From Chalciporus piperatus (lineage: Eukaryota > Basidiomycota > Agaricomycetes > Boletales > Boletaceae): a DNA stretch of 64,000 nt. The notes beneath the pieces are model-generated. The model did no database searches, was not told the DNA's origin, and was given only the letters and a program-made list of their open reading frames with translations. The DNA lies in the NCBI GenBank assembly GCA_038093975.1, contig JBBPTG010000002.1, forward strand, positions 806,001-870,000. Reading direction: 5' to 3'. Positions within the stretch are counted from its first letter, which is position 1, and each line of letters starts with the position of its first letter. Positions 1-11,653 of this stretch are shown piece by piece. The position numbers and the translations under genes are program-made.

Positions 1-34
1 TTAGCGCACACTCTGCGGAAGGAAAGGAGGACAC

Positions 35-747
35 TCACGGTGGCTCGTCCGGTGGCGGAGGAGCGTCGCTGACAATCTCGACGCGCAGACCCTGAACGCC
101 CATGATCGCAATCTGGTATGAATCTTCTCCGGTCAACTGCATGCAGTTCGGGCACGCGGTCGAAGGATTACATGAGTATTCCGCATTGAGTTGGATGATC
201 GAAGATGACGCACGTAGATATATGGACCTGAAACCAATCTCTGGATGATGATATCAGAGTATGACTCGACGAGAATATGAAGCAACTGACCGATGCATGA
301 AGGGAGGCGAATTCTGTGGGAACTCGCAAGCTGAATAAAGCATCTGGGGGCGGTTTTGTCCAGTCTCTTGCGACGGCCTCGAGTTCCTATCGATATCTAG
401 ATCAGTGGATATGTTACAAGAAGGATCTGGCGAGTGACTCACGGGATAACTTTGGGGTAGCTAGTTGGAGGGTTTTTTAATGTGGCGGAATGTAGGGCAG
501 AGGTAAATGAAGCTTACGACTCTGACGGTCTCCATGTCGCCGTATGCGATGGTGAGGAGACGCTGTCTTGCGAGTGCCATATGTCCTTGTTTTCCGTGAT
601 ATTCGCTGTCCTTGTCGCTCTTTTTGTTCTTGAATTTGTTCCAAAACGACTGAGAGGTGAGACTAGCGCTCGTGGATCTATGAAGAGGAGGACATGAAGG
701 GTATAGCGGTGGACGATGAGTTGTACTTACGCGGGGGAGAGCAACAT
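35..747 (-). CDS. Small orphan protein with C-terminal CxxC motif
   Basis: Function not recognised. The model has four exons (731-747, 518-677, 443-460, 35-238) with GTAAGT, GTAAGC and GTGAGT donors and consistent phase, giving 132 residues from MLLSPAST. The start sits 17 nt before the first donor and continues in phase into exon 2. The middle is charged and basic. The C-terminal third holds CNP-STACPNC followed by a short beta-rich stretch and a proline/acidic tail ending DEPP. The TGA at 35-37 overlaps a GTGAGT donor-like sequence, so the gene could splice once more and continue beyond the left edge. It is divergent from the SAP-domain gene at 1113 and probably shares its promoter. What is seen is the spliced reading frame; any zinc-binding role for the cysteines is a guess. 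Confidence 0.55.
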
Positions 748-1112
748 GGTAGGAGTTGGAAGATGACAGCGATTGGGGACGATGAAGATGAAGAGTCACC
801 CCGAACTGATTTCGACACTTTTGAGCAGCTACACGCGAATCGAACACGAGGCAGGCAGCCGGTCCAGGACCACTGCCAGCACAACTTTAGACCCATTTTC
901 TCCTGCTCATCATCGATCCATCATCGCCTTTCTCGCACGATCTCCATTCTACCAATTCCATGCAGTGACATGCACAGGCTCATCCTCACGGAGCTCACCC
1001 GTCCTCATCGTACAGCACAACGACCAGCTTGCCGAACAGATTGATCAAAGTGACCACGTGACGTCAAATTTGACCCCGTTCAGACCCTCCAGGTATCACC
1101 GACCCACCAACC
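748..1112. promoter_or_regulatory. Divergent promoter, orphan / SAP-domain gene
   Basis: This 365 bp non-coding stretch lies between two genes transcribed away from each other. It is pyrimidine-rich on the + strand near 880-960 and contains the composite E-box/CRE listed separately 47-58 bp before the ATG of the SAP-domain gene. No open frame in it looks coding. Confidence 0.5.
1055..1066. promoter_or_regulatory. Overlapping E-box and CRE: CACGTGACGTCA
   Basis: The sequence contains a perfect CACGTG palindrome (1055-1060) that shares its last TG with a perfect TGACGTCA palindrome (1059-1066). In fungi CACGTG is typically bound by bHLH proteins such as Cbf1 and TGACGTCA by CREB/ATF-type bZIP proteins. 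The site lies 47 bp before the start codon at 1113. Binding is inferred. Confidence 0.5.
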
Positions 1113-2172
1113 ATGCTACGTCGTGGTCTGCCCCGCCTACCGCGCTCACTGCTAGCCGTTCATAATCGCTCGTTTGTGTCGACGGTTCTCCTCTCTCGTA
1201 AATGGGACAACGAAACTGTCGTGGAGCTCCGCAAGGAGGCCAGAGCCCGCGGTCTATCCACGTACGTTTCTTCTTTTAGAACACCAATGTCATCTTTCCC
1301 CGCTACTTTGGGGCCACGCTGATCTTCATGCCATCGTTAGCAAGGGAAACAAGTCCACTTTGGTTGCTCGTATTCAAGGGCATGAGGAGAGTAGGCTTGA
1401 CTTGACGTCGCAGAGTACACCTCCTGTTCATGCACCTTCGGCCACTCGGAGTGCTTCAACAAGGGTTGCGCCACCAGCGTCCTCTGCAATTTCGCAAGCG
1501 GACTCTCCTGGTATCCCCCTATCCGCCAGACCCAACAACACTCCTCCTCACTCAGACTTCTTGGCTATCAAATTGCCCGATCTCTCCAAGCCCGTCTTCG
1601 ATGCACCAGTACAAATCGTAAGTTCCATAGAGTGGTGCTATGACATCACTTGGTCTACTCCCCTTGTTTCTACAGTATGACCTGACACATCGTTGCAGCC
1701 GTATTTACCCGATATTTGGGACTCTGCAAATTCCAAAGAGATCGCACCCAAGGACGTTGAACCTGAACCTCCCAAGGTGCACGTCGTCAGCGGTTCAGCC
1801 ACTCATTATGCGGGAGGGCCGACGCACAACCTAGAAAAGCTGCAGGAGAGTGATGTTTCACCGACACCAACGACTCTCCAGCCAACAGAGCCTTGGACGT
1901 CGAACAACGAGGAAGGGACCCTGGCGGACCTCTGGGAGAGTCTAGGTCTTCCGAGGTCGTTTAGTGCCCGCCGGGCATTGTCAGATGCAGGCAAGCAGGT
2001 TGTACAGGCATTCAAGGAGAAACATGACGAAGTTCGGGTTGAGTCGAGACCGCTGACCGATGAGGAGAGGAGGGGGGTCTATGTTCTCCTTGGTATTATC
2101 GGAGGATCGTGGCTTCTTAGTTCGCTCGTGAATCCACCGACAGTGGACGAGACTCACTCGCCCACAGATTAG
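1113..2172 (+). CDS. Mitochondrial SAP-domain membrane protein (Aim34-like)
   Basis: Three exons (1113-1261, 1341-1617, 1699-2172) encode 299 residues. The N-terminus is rich in Arg and Leu with no acidic residues, which fits a mitochondrial presequence. Residues about 33-62 form a SAP motif: helix WDNETVVELRKEAR, then RGLSTKGNKSTLVARI. Splicing joins the two halves of the motif, which supports the first intron. A long Ser/Pro/Thr-rich linker follows. Near the C-terminus a hydrophobic segment (VYVLLGIIGGSWLLSSLV) is likely a single membrane span. Presequence, SAP and C-terminal span together resemble yeast Aim34, a mitochondrial protein of unclear function. The architecture is seen; the orthology is inferred. 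Confidence 0.7.
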
Positions 2173-2535
2173 ACCGTTTGGTTATTTTTCGCTGTAGTAC
2201 ATTTGTTGGACTAGTAGATAGGCTAGATTGAGGCTAGATCTGCAATGACGTATTCATGGTAATCATTCATTTGCAATACCCATTCGAGTTCATATACACT
2301 TTTCAAGCAGCCGCCCAGTCCCGGGCTGTCCACTGTAGTTCAGGTTCGCAATCCATCGGACAGGACGCTCATCATACCAGGGTCGGTTGTCGCATACATG
2401 ACCCGAAGGGAGATTTCCTTTTTCGTCGCCAGAGATCTACCGTGGAGATCAATTTGACATGATGTGGTGTAGTAGAAAAGGCAGCAAGAATTTATTTGAC
2501 AGAACAGAACTAACAACCCCTTGAACCCTGTAGAC
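2173..2535. other. Intergenic, no gene seen
   Basis: This 363 bp stretch lies between two + strand genes. It should hold the 3' UTR of the SAP-domain gene and the promoter of the YeeE/YedE gene. I see no conserved motif or credible frame in it. Confidence 0.4.
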
Positions 2536-3945
2536 ATGCACCCTTTGCAATTTTCTCATCCAAAGCCTTCGCAAGCTTTGCTGGGTGGAACAGGGATTGC
2601 TTTGTCCGCCCACTCTCTCCTCGTTTGCAACGGCGCGGTGCTCGGTGTCTCTGGGTTTATACATCGCTCCGTAAGGGGGGACAAAGAAGCTGGACTCGCA
2701 GTGCTAGGCATGGTTCTGGGCGGCGTGGCAGCTGGCGCCTTAGGCAATCAGGCGTCAGTTCTGACAGTTGGAAGTCTCCCTCAAGCGATTCTCAGCGGAT
2801 TCTTAGTGGGAGTCGGTACAAAGGTACTTGCATTGCTAGCTCGTTCTCACCGATTCTAAGAATGCTTCCTTCAGCTCGCCAATGGATGCACATCCGGGTT
2901 CGTCTGTCTGTCACTGTCTGAAATACCGTCGCTCATCCACTCTATCAGGCATATGATCGCAGGAATATCCCGCTTTTCCAAAAGGTAAAGCCGATCGTCT
3001 CGATGACTAATTCTGGTTCGATACAGAATACTTCATAGATCGTTCGCCGCTACGATTACATTTTTCCCCACCGCGGTCCTCACCACCCAAATCCTTCATA
3101 TGACCGATCTCCCTGTAGTCGTTCAATCCGACTGGTCTTTGGAAAGCCAGCTGGGGGACGTATATCTCCTCGGTGCATCGCTGGCAATTCTCTGGATCAT
3201 CAGCATAGTTTCTGGGAGCTCCTCCCCTCAACCAGTGAGCTTCCCTAGACTGTTCAAGGATTGCCCCATGCGACTACATCTGAAGGAGTGGCCATTCCAT
3301 TGCGTTTCTGAAGGCTTTCGCGAGCCTCCGCAAGTGCTCAGGGAGGACCCCGAATGGACCGGACCAGCCTTCAAATCGTGCGGTACTTTTTCTAAATCCT
3401 CCTTCATTGGGCACTGAAACGAGTGATTAGAAATGTCCATGTCACTATGTTCCAGCCGTCGCTTGCTAGGTTTGCAGCATCGTTCCTGACAGCCTTCTCG
3501 TTTGGAGTATCCCTTCATCTCGCAAATATGGTCGACCCTTACAAGGTCCTCGGGTTCCTCGCCCTTCCTTTCTCTCCCTCCTTCGATCCATCCCTCTTCT
3601 TTCTCGCCATAAGTGCACTCCCAATAACCACACTCCTTTACCACTTCGCGCGTGGTAACAAAATACCACGCTTCGGAGGGAAGTGGGCAATTCCAACGTT
3701 TACCATGATTGATGCGAGGCTTATTGGTGGTGCTGTCTTGTTCGGGATCGGGTGGGGCATTTGCGGCATCTGTCGTAAGCTCGACTGTTCACGTCTCATA
3801 TTGTTTTTATCAATTGACATTTTATTCAGCGGGCCCTGCACTTGTCAATATTGGCCGTTCCTTGTATGCGAGAGAGCCTGAGGCAATTCTCAAAACTGTG
3901 TCTTGGACAGCTTCGATGGTCGTCGGCGGCCACATTTTCAGTTGA
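2536..3945 (+). CDS. YeeE/YedE (TsuA-like) sulfur transport membrane protein
   Basis: Six exons (2536-2823, 2875-2897, 2949-2984, 3039-3234, 3456-3774, 3830-3945) give 325 residues made mostly of hydrophobic helices. Two family signatures appear only after splicing: GTKLANGCTSGHMIAGISR (cysteine near residue 101) and GICPGPALVNIG near the C-terminus. The internal repeat typical of the family is visible, with TAFSFGVSL and DPYKVLGFL opening the second half. Bacterial TsuA (YeeE) imports thiosulfate through a pore lined by conserved cysteines, so import of thiosulfate or a related sulfur species across a membrane is the likely role. The fourth intron is long (221 nt). The third acceptor could instead be at 3026, adding four residues. 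Confidence 0.78.
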
Positions 3946-4141
3946 TGTATTTAAGATCGATACCTCGTATTGGTGAGCACCCCTTACAGTATAGCTAGTA
4001 TTAATGGAGCTTCATGAGATTTCACCCTTGTGTGATGGAGCGATAGGTCGATTCATGTCCAGTGGTATGATACACGATCGCCCGCTCGTTACGAAGAATA
4101 AAACTCAATAGTATACAGTAACATCTAAAAGTGCGAGTACA

Positions 4142-5465
4142 TCAAGCTGAAGTGGTAACAGTTGGTGGGGCTGATTGTGAATTGCTGGCACTGGCAGCAC
4201 CGTTTGCAGCACCACCATTCCTTCCGCGTCCCCATTTTACAGATATTCTTTCCCCATCCATATCGAGACCATTTGCCCAGGCTTCTGCCGCCCGTTCTGC
4301 AGACGTTCGATCTTTGAAGTTGACAAAGGCACATCTATTCAACAGTCAGTTTCCGCGTAGGGGGGCGCAGGGATAGCAACATACCTGGATTTCGCAACGT
4401 GCACCACGGACTTGATCTGTGACGAAGGAATGTGAGGTAGCGAGTTGACGACCAGCGTCCGTACCTCTGCTTCTGTCGCAGAGGCAGGAAGTGATGACAA
4501 GAATAAGGACATCTAGGCAGATTCGTTAGCAAACCCGATCACATGGCCCGGCAAATCGGAAACATACAATAGTCTTGTCTTCGGGTGGCTTGAGACCCTG
4601 TGCCACCGCGTGGCTGGCCAAGATTTTCCGTGCAACAGGGTCGTTATGACCGTGATATCGGTCTTTGATGCTCTGGTGTGAGAGGTCGTTGTCCACCGGT
4701 TTCTCGTGTCTGCGACAAGTCAGTGGTTCGGAATCTCGCGCGCATACAACGAGACACACCTGTAGGGGCATTCATCACCACGGCTACAGTCGCCTTTCGC
4801 AAAGAACGAACATAAGTGTGGTTGGTTGCGTTTATAATATGGATTCGTCCGAGCCAACTCCTTCAACATATCCTTCCCAGCCGAGCTTGTCTTGCCACCC
4901 ACTTGCATCATCGACGTCGTACCATCACTCAGCTACCCGACCACACCCAATGAGATCCTGCCTGAAATGATGAAGCAAACCAAGGTCGACAACATACCTT
5001 GTTCTCCATATTTTGCGCATAATACTCTCGGTTAATATCGCTCGTGGGCGCCTCACTCTGAATAGCCAACGCCGTGTCCCGAATCTGCGTCGGTAGACCA
5101 TACTCGAGATCCAACAAACACGTTTGGCAGACGTTCTTGACTTTGGCACAGGTTTGACAGATGACGGTGGCTTTGTAGCGAGCACCTGAACCAGGATTCC
5201 AACGAAAAACGGTGAATGGACGTGCGCATGTACCGCATGATCGACCGAACTCTTGTTTTGACTGACAAGAGGAATTGAGATAAGGTGACGGAGTAAAGAG
5301 GAGCGAAAGGCATACGTACCATTCGGATGAAAGGATTGTTACCCAGACCTGTGTTTTGTGGTTAGTTTGAGGTCGGGAGTGGTGCAACAAACTCGTACAT
5401 GTCTCGCAGAGAATGGGGAACTCGCTCTGCTCCCAGCCTGCCTTGTTGAGATCAGCCTTGGGCAT
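4142..5465 (-). CDS. SLT11: Pre-mRNA splicing factor Slt11/Ecm2 (RBM22)
   Basis: Seven exons (5399-5465, 5320-5348, 4998-5261, 4760-4932, 4568-4709, 4385-4512, 4142-4334) give 331 residues. The N-terminal part has the family's CxxC clusters: CETC, CGTC, CQTC and CQTC. A CCCH zinc finger follows (CSFFAKGDC through CPYRH). A C-terminal RRM carries RNP2-like SLFLSSLP and RNP1-like RCAFVNFK, then an Ala/Asn/Ser tail. This is the domain order of Slt11/Ecm2/RBM22, a component of the NineTeen-related spliceosome complex that contacts U6 snRNA and the intron in the catalytic centre. Length and order match the family. It is convergent with the YeeE/YedE gene (196 bp apart) and upstream of UBA3 in tandem. 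Confidence 0.93.
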
Positions 5466-5647
5466 TTTTGAAGATTCGCAGGTTTTGAGTAACGAGAGAC
5501 TTGGGCAGAGGATCGAACTTGGCCGAGGTTCGGGTTATTAGTGTGTGCTTACTAATCACCCCTGCGAGCCATGTATGGATTGTAAATCATTACTGTAAAA
5601 ACTGGATGCTGCTAAAATTCATGATGCTACGACAATGCTATGATGTG

Positions 5648-7324
5648 CTACGTATAAGTGATGATCAAAGACAGGTTGAAGGGAAGCGTGGATGCTGTAA
5701 CGATGACCTCCCCACCTTCCTCCACTAATTCTGATACCTTCTTCTCTAGATTGGGTCGCGTCGCCTGCTCGAGTTGGGGAGGGGCCTGGAAATAAATCTG
5801 CTTAGTCGCAGTCGAAAGAGAAGGCTTCTTGACTTGACTGTAGAAACGGTGATCAGTGTCCGCAGAAGCAGAAGAAACGAACCAGCGATCAAGCTTTCTT
5901 ACATGGTTTGTTTCTCCGTCAACATATCAATCAATTGTTCCACGGTCCATTCCCGACTGATCGAAATCTCTATGGCCTCTCCGCCACAAACAGGGCAGTG
6001 TTCGCGCCTCTCGTGCTCAAATGTATACGAGTAAACACCCTCCGTTCCAATCAGCATGAAGTAGTTGTTGAGATATGCGGCAGAGCTCGTTGCGATCTTG
6101 AATGCTTCGTTACAACACGATGCTGAAATCACGTTAGCAGTGGAGGAGACGTCGCGATCAAATGTACTTACCGGCGATAATGGCATTTGTCGAGGCTATA
6201 GCAGGTATCACGTTCTTGACAACACCTTGAGTGAGCGACCAGGTTACTCCTTCGATCTTGAACTCCTTGGCACGCGCAGATGCGATGTTGTATAACCAGC
6301 TAATGTGTTCAGGATCATCGGTGTCAAGTTTCTTCTCTAATGGACAAGTTAGACGACATGCGTCGCGATAACCAAGCAAAGCTTACCCCCGTGAACTTTG
6401 GGCCACTCAAGGACGGAAGCCCATTCAATGCAATGCTCTGGCAGACGTGGCGTGTTCGCGATTGTGCATATAGGGAATGTCGTAGGCTTGTTAAGCATGT
6501 CAAGTGAGCACTCGTAACAAGATGACACAGTTGGTAGGATGACGCGGGCCTGACCCTTGAAACCTGTGACAGGATGTCAGCCTATAGGAGCGGTGAACTT
6601 CATCATAGCCCACCTTCCGTGCCACCATCGATGAGAGGTTTCAGACTCTCTGGGTTTTCTGAATCGACCAGGTTGACAAGCGTGGCATTTATCCACCGCC
6701 GTGCCTCCACAGAGTCGAGGCCACAAATTACCAGATTAAATTGCATGTAATAACCATCGTCTTTGTCTTGAATCTTTCCAAAGTAGCTATGTTGGACGTG
6801 CATCAAGGACCAGCAACGCGAAAGTAGAAAGGAACTCACGGAGTGACCTTCACACCCGGCACCCTCTTCATGACATATTCTGCTGCTACGATGGCCTTGG
6901 GTTTACCCACATCGGCCTGTCTATTCTTTGCGTTTAGCTTGCGGTGAGCGTGTCAAACGCCAGAATACATGCATACCTGAAGAGGAACTGACGATTGAGG
7001 TTGCTAATGTCAATGGTGTCCATGTCGATGACGTGAATGTCCTTGAACCCCGTCAGTGCGAGGTTGGCTAGGATCTCGCAGCCCAACCCGCCAGCGCCAA
7101 TGACCAGGATCTTGCATTTGGCTCGCAGAAAGTCCTTGACCTGATGCTAGATGTAAACACCATCATGCAAACTTGTCCAGCAACGTGCGCACCTCATCGC
7201 CAGCGAGGAAAGACGGGTCTGTCCGTGGACCTGGCCGATTCAGGATTTGGTCAATGTGAAGGTAGCGATCTTGCCAGTCGCTCGAGGTTGAGGATCCGTT
7301 GAGGTGAATGGAGTTGTTTTCCAT
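5648..7324 (-). CDS. UBA3: NEDD8-activating enzyme E1 catalytic subunit Uba3
   Basis: Eight exons give 389 residues. The nucleotide-binding motif is GAGGLG at residues 59-64, followed by [16 protein letters not shown], the E1 adenylation signature. Residues CYEC and a later CPVC pair are the structural zinc ligands. The catalytic cysteine is in [11 protein letters not shown] at residue 172, in the expected context before LPEHCIEW. The C-terminal ubiquitin-fold region ends with [13 protein letters not shown], as in other Uba3 proteins. Uba3 pairs with Ula1 to adenylate NEDD8/Rub1 and pass it to Ubc12 for cullin modification. The start lies 138 bp from the divergent RCL1 start, so the two share a short promoter. 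I see no truncation. Confidence 0.94.
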
Positions 7325-7462
7325 GAATGAGATGAATGAATGTCTAGGGAATGTCTAGTTTAACTCAAAGTCAACTTGAGTGTAATCCTCGCTACCCCTT
7401 GTCAACCCTTGTGATCAATTTCCCTTTATGTAAATAAACCACTGCAAAGTCTCGTCTCTACA

Positions 7463-8921
7463 ATGGCTCAGCCAGCTCAAGCACTGACTTTCAAGGGTCA
7501 CCAATACCTTCGCCAGCGCTTGGTTTTGTCAGTTCTCAGCGGCAAGTCAGTTCGAATAGACAAGATCAGGTCGACGGATAAAGATCCGGGTCTGCGGGGT
7601 AATCTCCTTCCCGTTCTCTCCGTCCGCTCAACGCCTAACGCTCCACCGTCTCAGACTTTGAAGTGAGCCTTTTACAATTATTGGAGAAGGCGACCAATGG
7701 CACTGTCATCGAGATTTCCGTCACTGGTATGATGATACAAGTACCATCGTGGTTTCTCAGCTCATGAACCGATGCAGGTACCTCCGTCCTGTTCAAACCG
7801 GGAATCATCTCCGGTGGACCTGTAACCCACGACTGTCCACTTTCGCGCTCAGTGGGCTACTTCCTGGAACTCCTGGCTATGCTCGCGCCCTTTTCAAAAA
7901 AGCCATTTCAAGTCACCTTGCGTGGGATCACGACAGATGACACGGACCTCTCTGTGAGCCTCACATCTAAGTGGTTGGCCTATAGACACCGAGAACTTCC
8001 TAGGTCGATCTAATAAGAACGGTAACCTTGCCACATCTCCAACTCTTTGGCGTGTCCGATGGCCTCGAGCTCAGAGTGCGTGCATCCTCATGGCGTTGGC
8101 TTGTCCTCTCGGACTGGACTGACGTTTACCAGATCAAACGGCGTGGTGCTCCTCCAGAAGGTGGTGGAGAAGTCCAATTCCTGTGTCCCGTCGTCAAACA
8201 GGTGAAAACACTCAACTTTGTCGAACCAGGTAAAATCAAACGAATAAGAGGTATCGCGTAAGTGACATCAGATGACAGAAATACCTCTCATCAGAATGCC
8301 TTCTTGTCCAGACATGCCGTGCGAGTCAGTCCTCAGTTCTCTCATCGGATGATCGATTCTTCCCGTTCGGTTCTCAATCGATATATCCCTGACATCTATC
8401 TTTACTCTGATGTGTACAAGGGCGACGAGAGTGGAAAGTGAGCTTTTTATCTCTCTTGGTTATCCCTGATTAACCGTCTTTCAGATCCCCAGGCTATGCT
8501 CTGACTTTACTGGCGGAGTCGACGACATCTGCGATACATTGTTCCGAGGCCGTCGCGAAACCCGGAGGTACACCAGAAGATGTAGCACTATTAGCAAGCC
8601 GCGCACTCCTGTCTGAAATACGGCGGGGAGGTTGTGTTGATCGGAAACATCAAAGTCTTGTCCTTTTGATGATGGTGCTAGGCAGCGAGGATGTGGGGCG
8701 TTGTCGGATGGGGGAGGCGTCCCCTAGGACGTGAGTATGCGCAGTGACTGCGCGGCTGTTGCTCATATCATCGCAGGATTCAATTTCTACAGGACATAAA
8801 GGCTTTCTTCGGGACGTCATTCAAAATTGCTTCTGCAAATCCCTCTGATCCATCATGCACGGAGTCGGTGTACTCGTGTTATGGGGTTGGCTACGTCAAT
8901 GTCAATCGGACGCTGGCCTAA
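7463..8921 (+). CDS. RCL1: RNA 3'-terminal phosphate cyclase-like protein Rcl1
   Basis: Eight exons (7463-7598, 7655-7726, 7778-7953, 8004-8075, 8133-8257, 8312-8437, 8485-8730, 8777-8921) give 365 residues, close to the family's usual 365-375. Diagnostic stretches are FKGHQYLRQRLVLSVLSG at the N-terminus, FKPGIISGG, the conserved KRRGAPPEGGGEV segment and SPGYALTLLAES. Rcl1 lacks cyclase activity; with Bms1 it acts in 18S pre-rRNA processing in the SSU processome in the nucleolus. It therefore works in the same pathway as UTP21 further along this window, though the two are not adjacent. It is convergent with NPR2, with only 65 bp between the stop codons. Confidence 0.94.
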
Positions 8922-8986
8922 CCTGTACATCACCATCGCAATGAAGTATAATATATCTGATCTACCGTGTCGGTCGGCTCGAACGT

Positions 8987-11172
8987 TCAGCGATAGATAA
9001 TTGACACACTGCCAAAATCCCCATTTCTTTTCCCACCTCCAATCACAGCAAGCCATTGCTGAAGTAACGGCCACCCTGCCTCAAACCTCGTGGACAATTC
9101 GTCCGTGTGGTGCTCCCCGTCAAGAAGTCGGATCAGGTCAGGAGGTGGGGCTGGTACATTGACTTGTCCCGACCCTTGGGACAAGGATGTTTGAATCTGT
9201 GAAATCGCAGGTACAGATGGTGAACGCGATAATCTTGGGCGCGTGGTTGATATCGGCCCGACTGAAGGCGCATACACCGATGATCGAGCATCTCTACTCG
9301 AGAGTTCAGAGTGTTGGTACATTATTGGTCGACGACCCTCCGAGTTTACTCTGGGTCGGCCGACTGGTCGCTCGCGGGTGCTTCTGGGCTCTTCTGGGGA
9401 TATCGAAGGCTGAATGTTGATCGTGACGTTTGAGCCACTTCTCTGCAGTGTTTTGAACCGAAGTTGTTCCAACACTTTCTCGGCAGCACTTGTCCTGCGA
9501 GGAGCGCTAATGTTCGGATCGATATCTCTCGTAGGAGAGCTCAGTATTGCTTCAGTCCCGAGTGGAATAGTGATCGAGCTATCGGGGACCCGCCCTCGAA
9601 AGCGAGGGAACGTATCAGGTGTTTCTATCGTGGGGCTTGGACGCTGCGAACCAGGTTGGTTTGGAGATGAAGAAAAGCTTTGTCGACGTCTGCGGATTGT
9701 TTGTGACGGGGACTCTGGGATCAAAATTGGATAACGGTGGACTCGACGAAGGAAACCCTTGCAAGTAGGGTTAATAAAGACCTTGACATCCATGCACTGA
9801 GCATACCTTTATGACGCCGAAGCTGGTGAACCGCCGAACGTCTATACCAAGCTCATGAACTTCATGGCTTTCCATCCATTCAAATACCGTACGTCCAGGC
9901 TTGAGCCGAGAGTAGAGATGCAGTAATTTTGGCCAATCAGGTATCGGCTTGCCTGGATCGCGTTCAGAAAACCACTCAAGGTTTAGCAACCGAGTTACCT
10001 GGCTTGGTCACATAAGGACCACATTCATATTTGACGTGTGGTTCGTCCGCGAGCCACTGGATATTCTTCCTCAGCGTGTACATGTTTGAATATTGGAATA
10101 TATCAATCGTCAGGATGACTTGGTAATACCTCGTGATTGATTGAGCACGCATGCAGCGTGAGCAGTGGGTCCAACACTCACAGAAGATGAGAAATTGCCT
10201 GACGAGTCAGCTCGAGATCGCAGTCCGCCAGTTGTGCAATGCGACTGACATGATTCACCCCATTGATGTGCTGACAGACCTAGGGAGATGTTCAAGTGAT
10301 GCAACCATTCGGTGGAGTCAAAACATAATGGACCAACCTTTCTCATTGTGAGGTCCCAGTTATCCTCCATACGTTTGGATATGTTTATGAGCGCCAGTGG
10401 CACTTGCCAATCCTTTACCGGAGGAGGATTAGGATAAAATGGGAGAATCTTCAGCTCAATCGAGTTGAAGTCGTCTATTGGGATCGAGGTTTCAGAATAC
10501 GAGTTCAAATCCTCGTATAACTGCTCGATGATGCCATACATCGCCGTCGATGTTTGGGGGTTCGATAGAAACTTTGACTCTTCCTACGGCTTCCATGAGC
10601 ATAGGTCGTTGCCAAATATCAAACAGAAAGAAACGAACTTCGCAAGCGACTAGGACCCTGCTAACTTTGCGAACGATAGGCTCATAGCAGCTGAGATTAG
10701 CCGAGCGTTCGAACACGAAGCAGACGTTGAACCAGAATGAATTTCGCTCGTAATCCCCGAAGAGGGATACAGGAAGTCCGATGATACGATAGTTCCCCGT
10801 CGCACTGATGAGAAGGCGGCCGCAGAGAGCGCTTGGTGGGATCACATACTTGGATATGTCGCTGAAATTGAAGATGGCCTTGCTGGAAGACGAGCGTTGT
10901 TGTGGAGAAGGAAGATGACGCAACGAGCTGGGTCGTTTTCCTTCTGCAATTAAGGAAGAGCTAGAGCGACGAGATAGTCGTTCTTCCCCCTCAGCCAAGG
11001 TCGCGGTGGACGGTCTGGGAGAGGAAGTTACAGACAAGCTGGCGGCTGGAGCAGCAGGTGCGATGAGACCCTCGGGGACTTGATAGACGATCTTTGGGCC
11101 CGTCTTGACATCGAATACCGCATAGAAGATCGAATGTATTCTCGGTAGGAATGTTTCTTCCTCAGAGGGCAT
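8987..11172 (-). CDS. NPR2: Nitrogen permease regulator 2 (SEACIT/GATOR1 subunit)
   Basis: Six exons (10639-11172, 10338-10583, 10182-10279, 9999-10129, 9807-9952, 8987-9757) give about 641 residues. The N-terminus IHSIFYAVFDVKTGPKIVYQ is the longin-type start of Npr2/NPRL2. Further matches are YVIPPSALCGRLL, CEEESKFLS after splicing, the block ADEPHVKYECGPYVTKPG, and RRFTSFGVIKGFLRRVHRYP, which is restored only by removing a 49 nt intron. A roughly 170-residue Ser/Pro/Arg-rich insert separates this from the C-terminal winged-helix end. Npr2 with Npr3 and Iml1 forms the GTPase-activating complex that inhibits Gtr1/RagA and so TORC1 under amino-acid limitation, at the vacuole. Confidence 0.93.
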
Positions 11173-11653
11173 CTTTAGCTGACACCGTCAATGTCAATGT
11201 TGACATGCCCAACGATACTCGACTCAATTACCAGGTATGGGGTCAATCAACATCGTAAATACTGCTAGTAGTCCTACTATGAAACAGATAGATCCGGATC
11301 ACTTTGCAGTTAGAAATGAAGCTTTGAAGGTCAATGGCAGCGACACGCAGTCGGTCAGCTAGGCAACCTCAACCAGATACTGAGTGGTCTTTGGTCTCGT
11401 GGGGTAAATCTACGTTACCCATCGGTCTGAGTTGTGATCGTATGCTATAGCTGTGAAAGAGTGAGCACGATATCCATCGAGTTGCTGCATGTCTAAAATG
11501 GTAGATTGAGAATCCTAGTACCTTTCTAGAGTCCATGAGATTTATACAAAGTGAATGGTGTCCAAATGAAACTGTGGAATAAATATTCCGGGAAGAGATC
11601 AAGTGCCGCCTGAAGCAAACCCAAGGAGTCGAGGTGAATCCAGTGGTTCATCA
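11173..11653. other. Intergenic, no gene seen
   Basis: This 481 bp stretch holds the promoter of NPR2 and the 3' end of the LEA2 gene, both on the - strand. I found no conserved motif or coding frame here. Confidence 0.4.

Noticed and set aside
9187..9734. + strand frames opposite NPR2
   Set aside because: They lie antisense to the last NPR2 exon and have no splice support or domain.
10500..10512. GTTCAAATCC resembling a tRNA B box
   Set aside because: It lies in the NPR2 coding exon, with no A box or cloverleaf around it.
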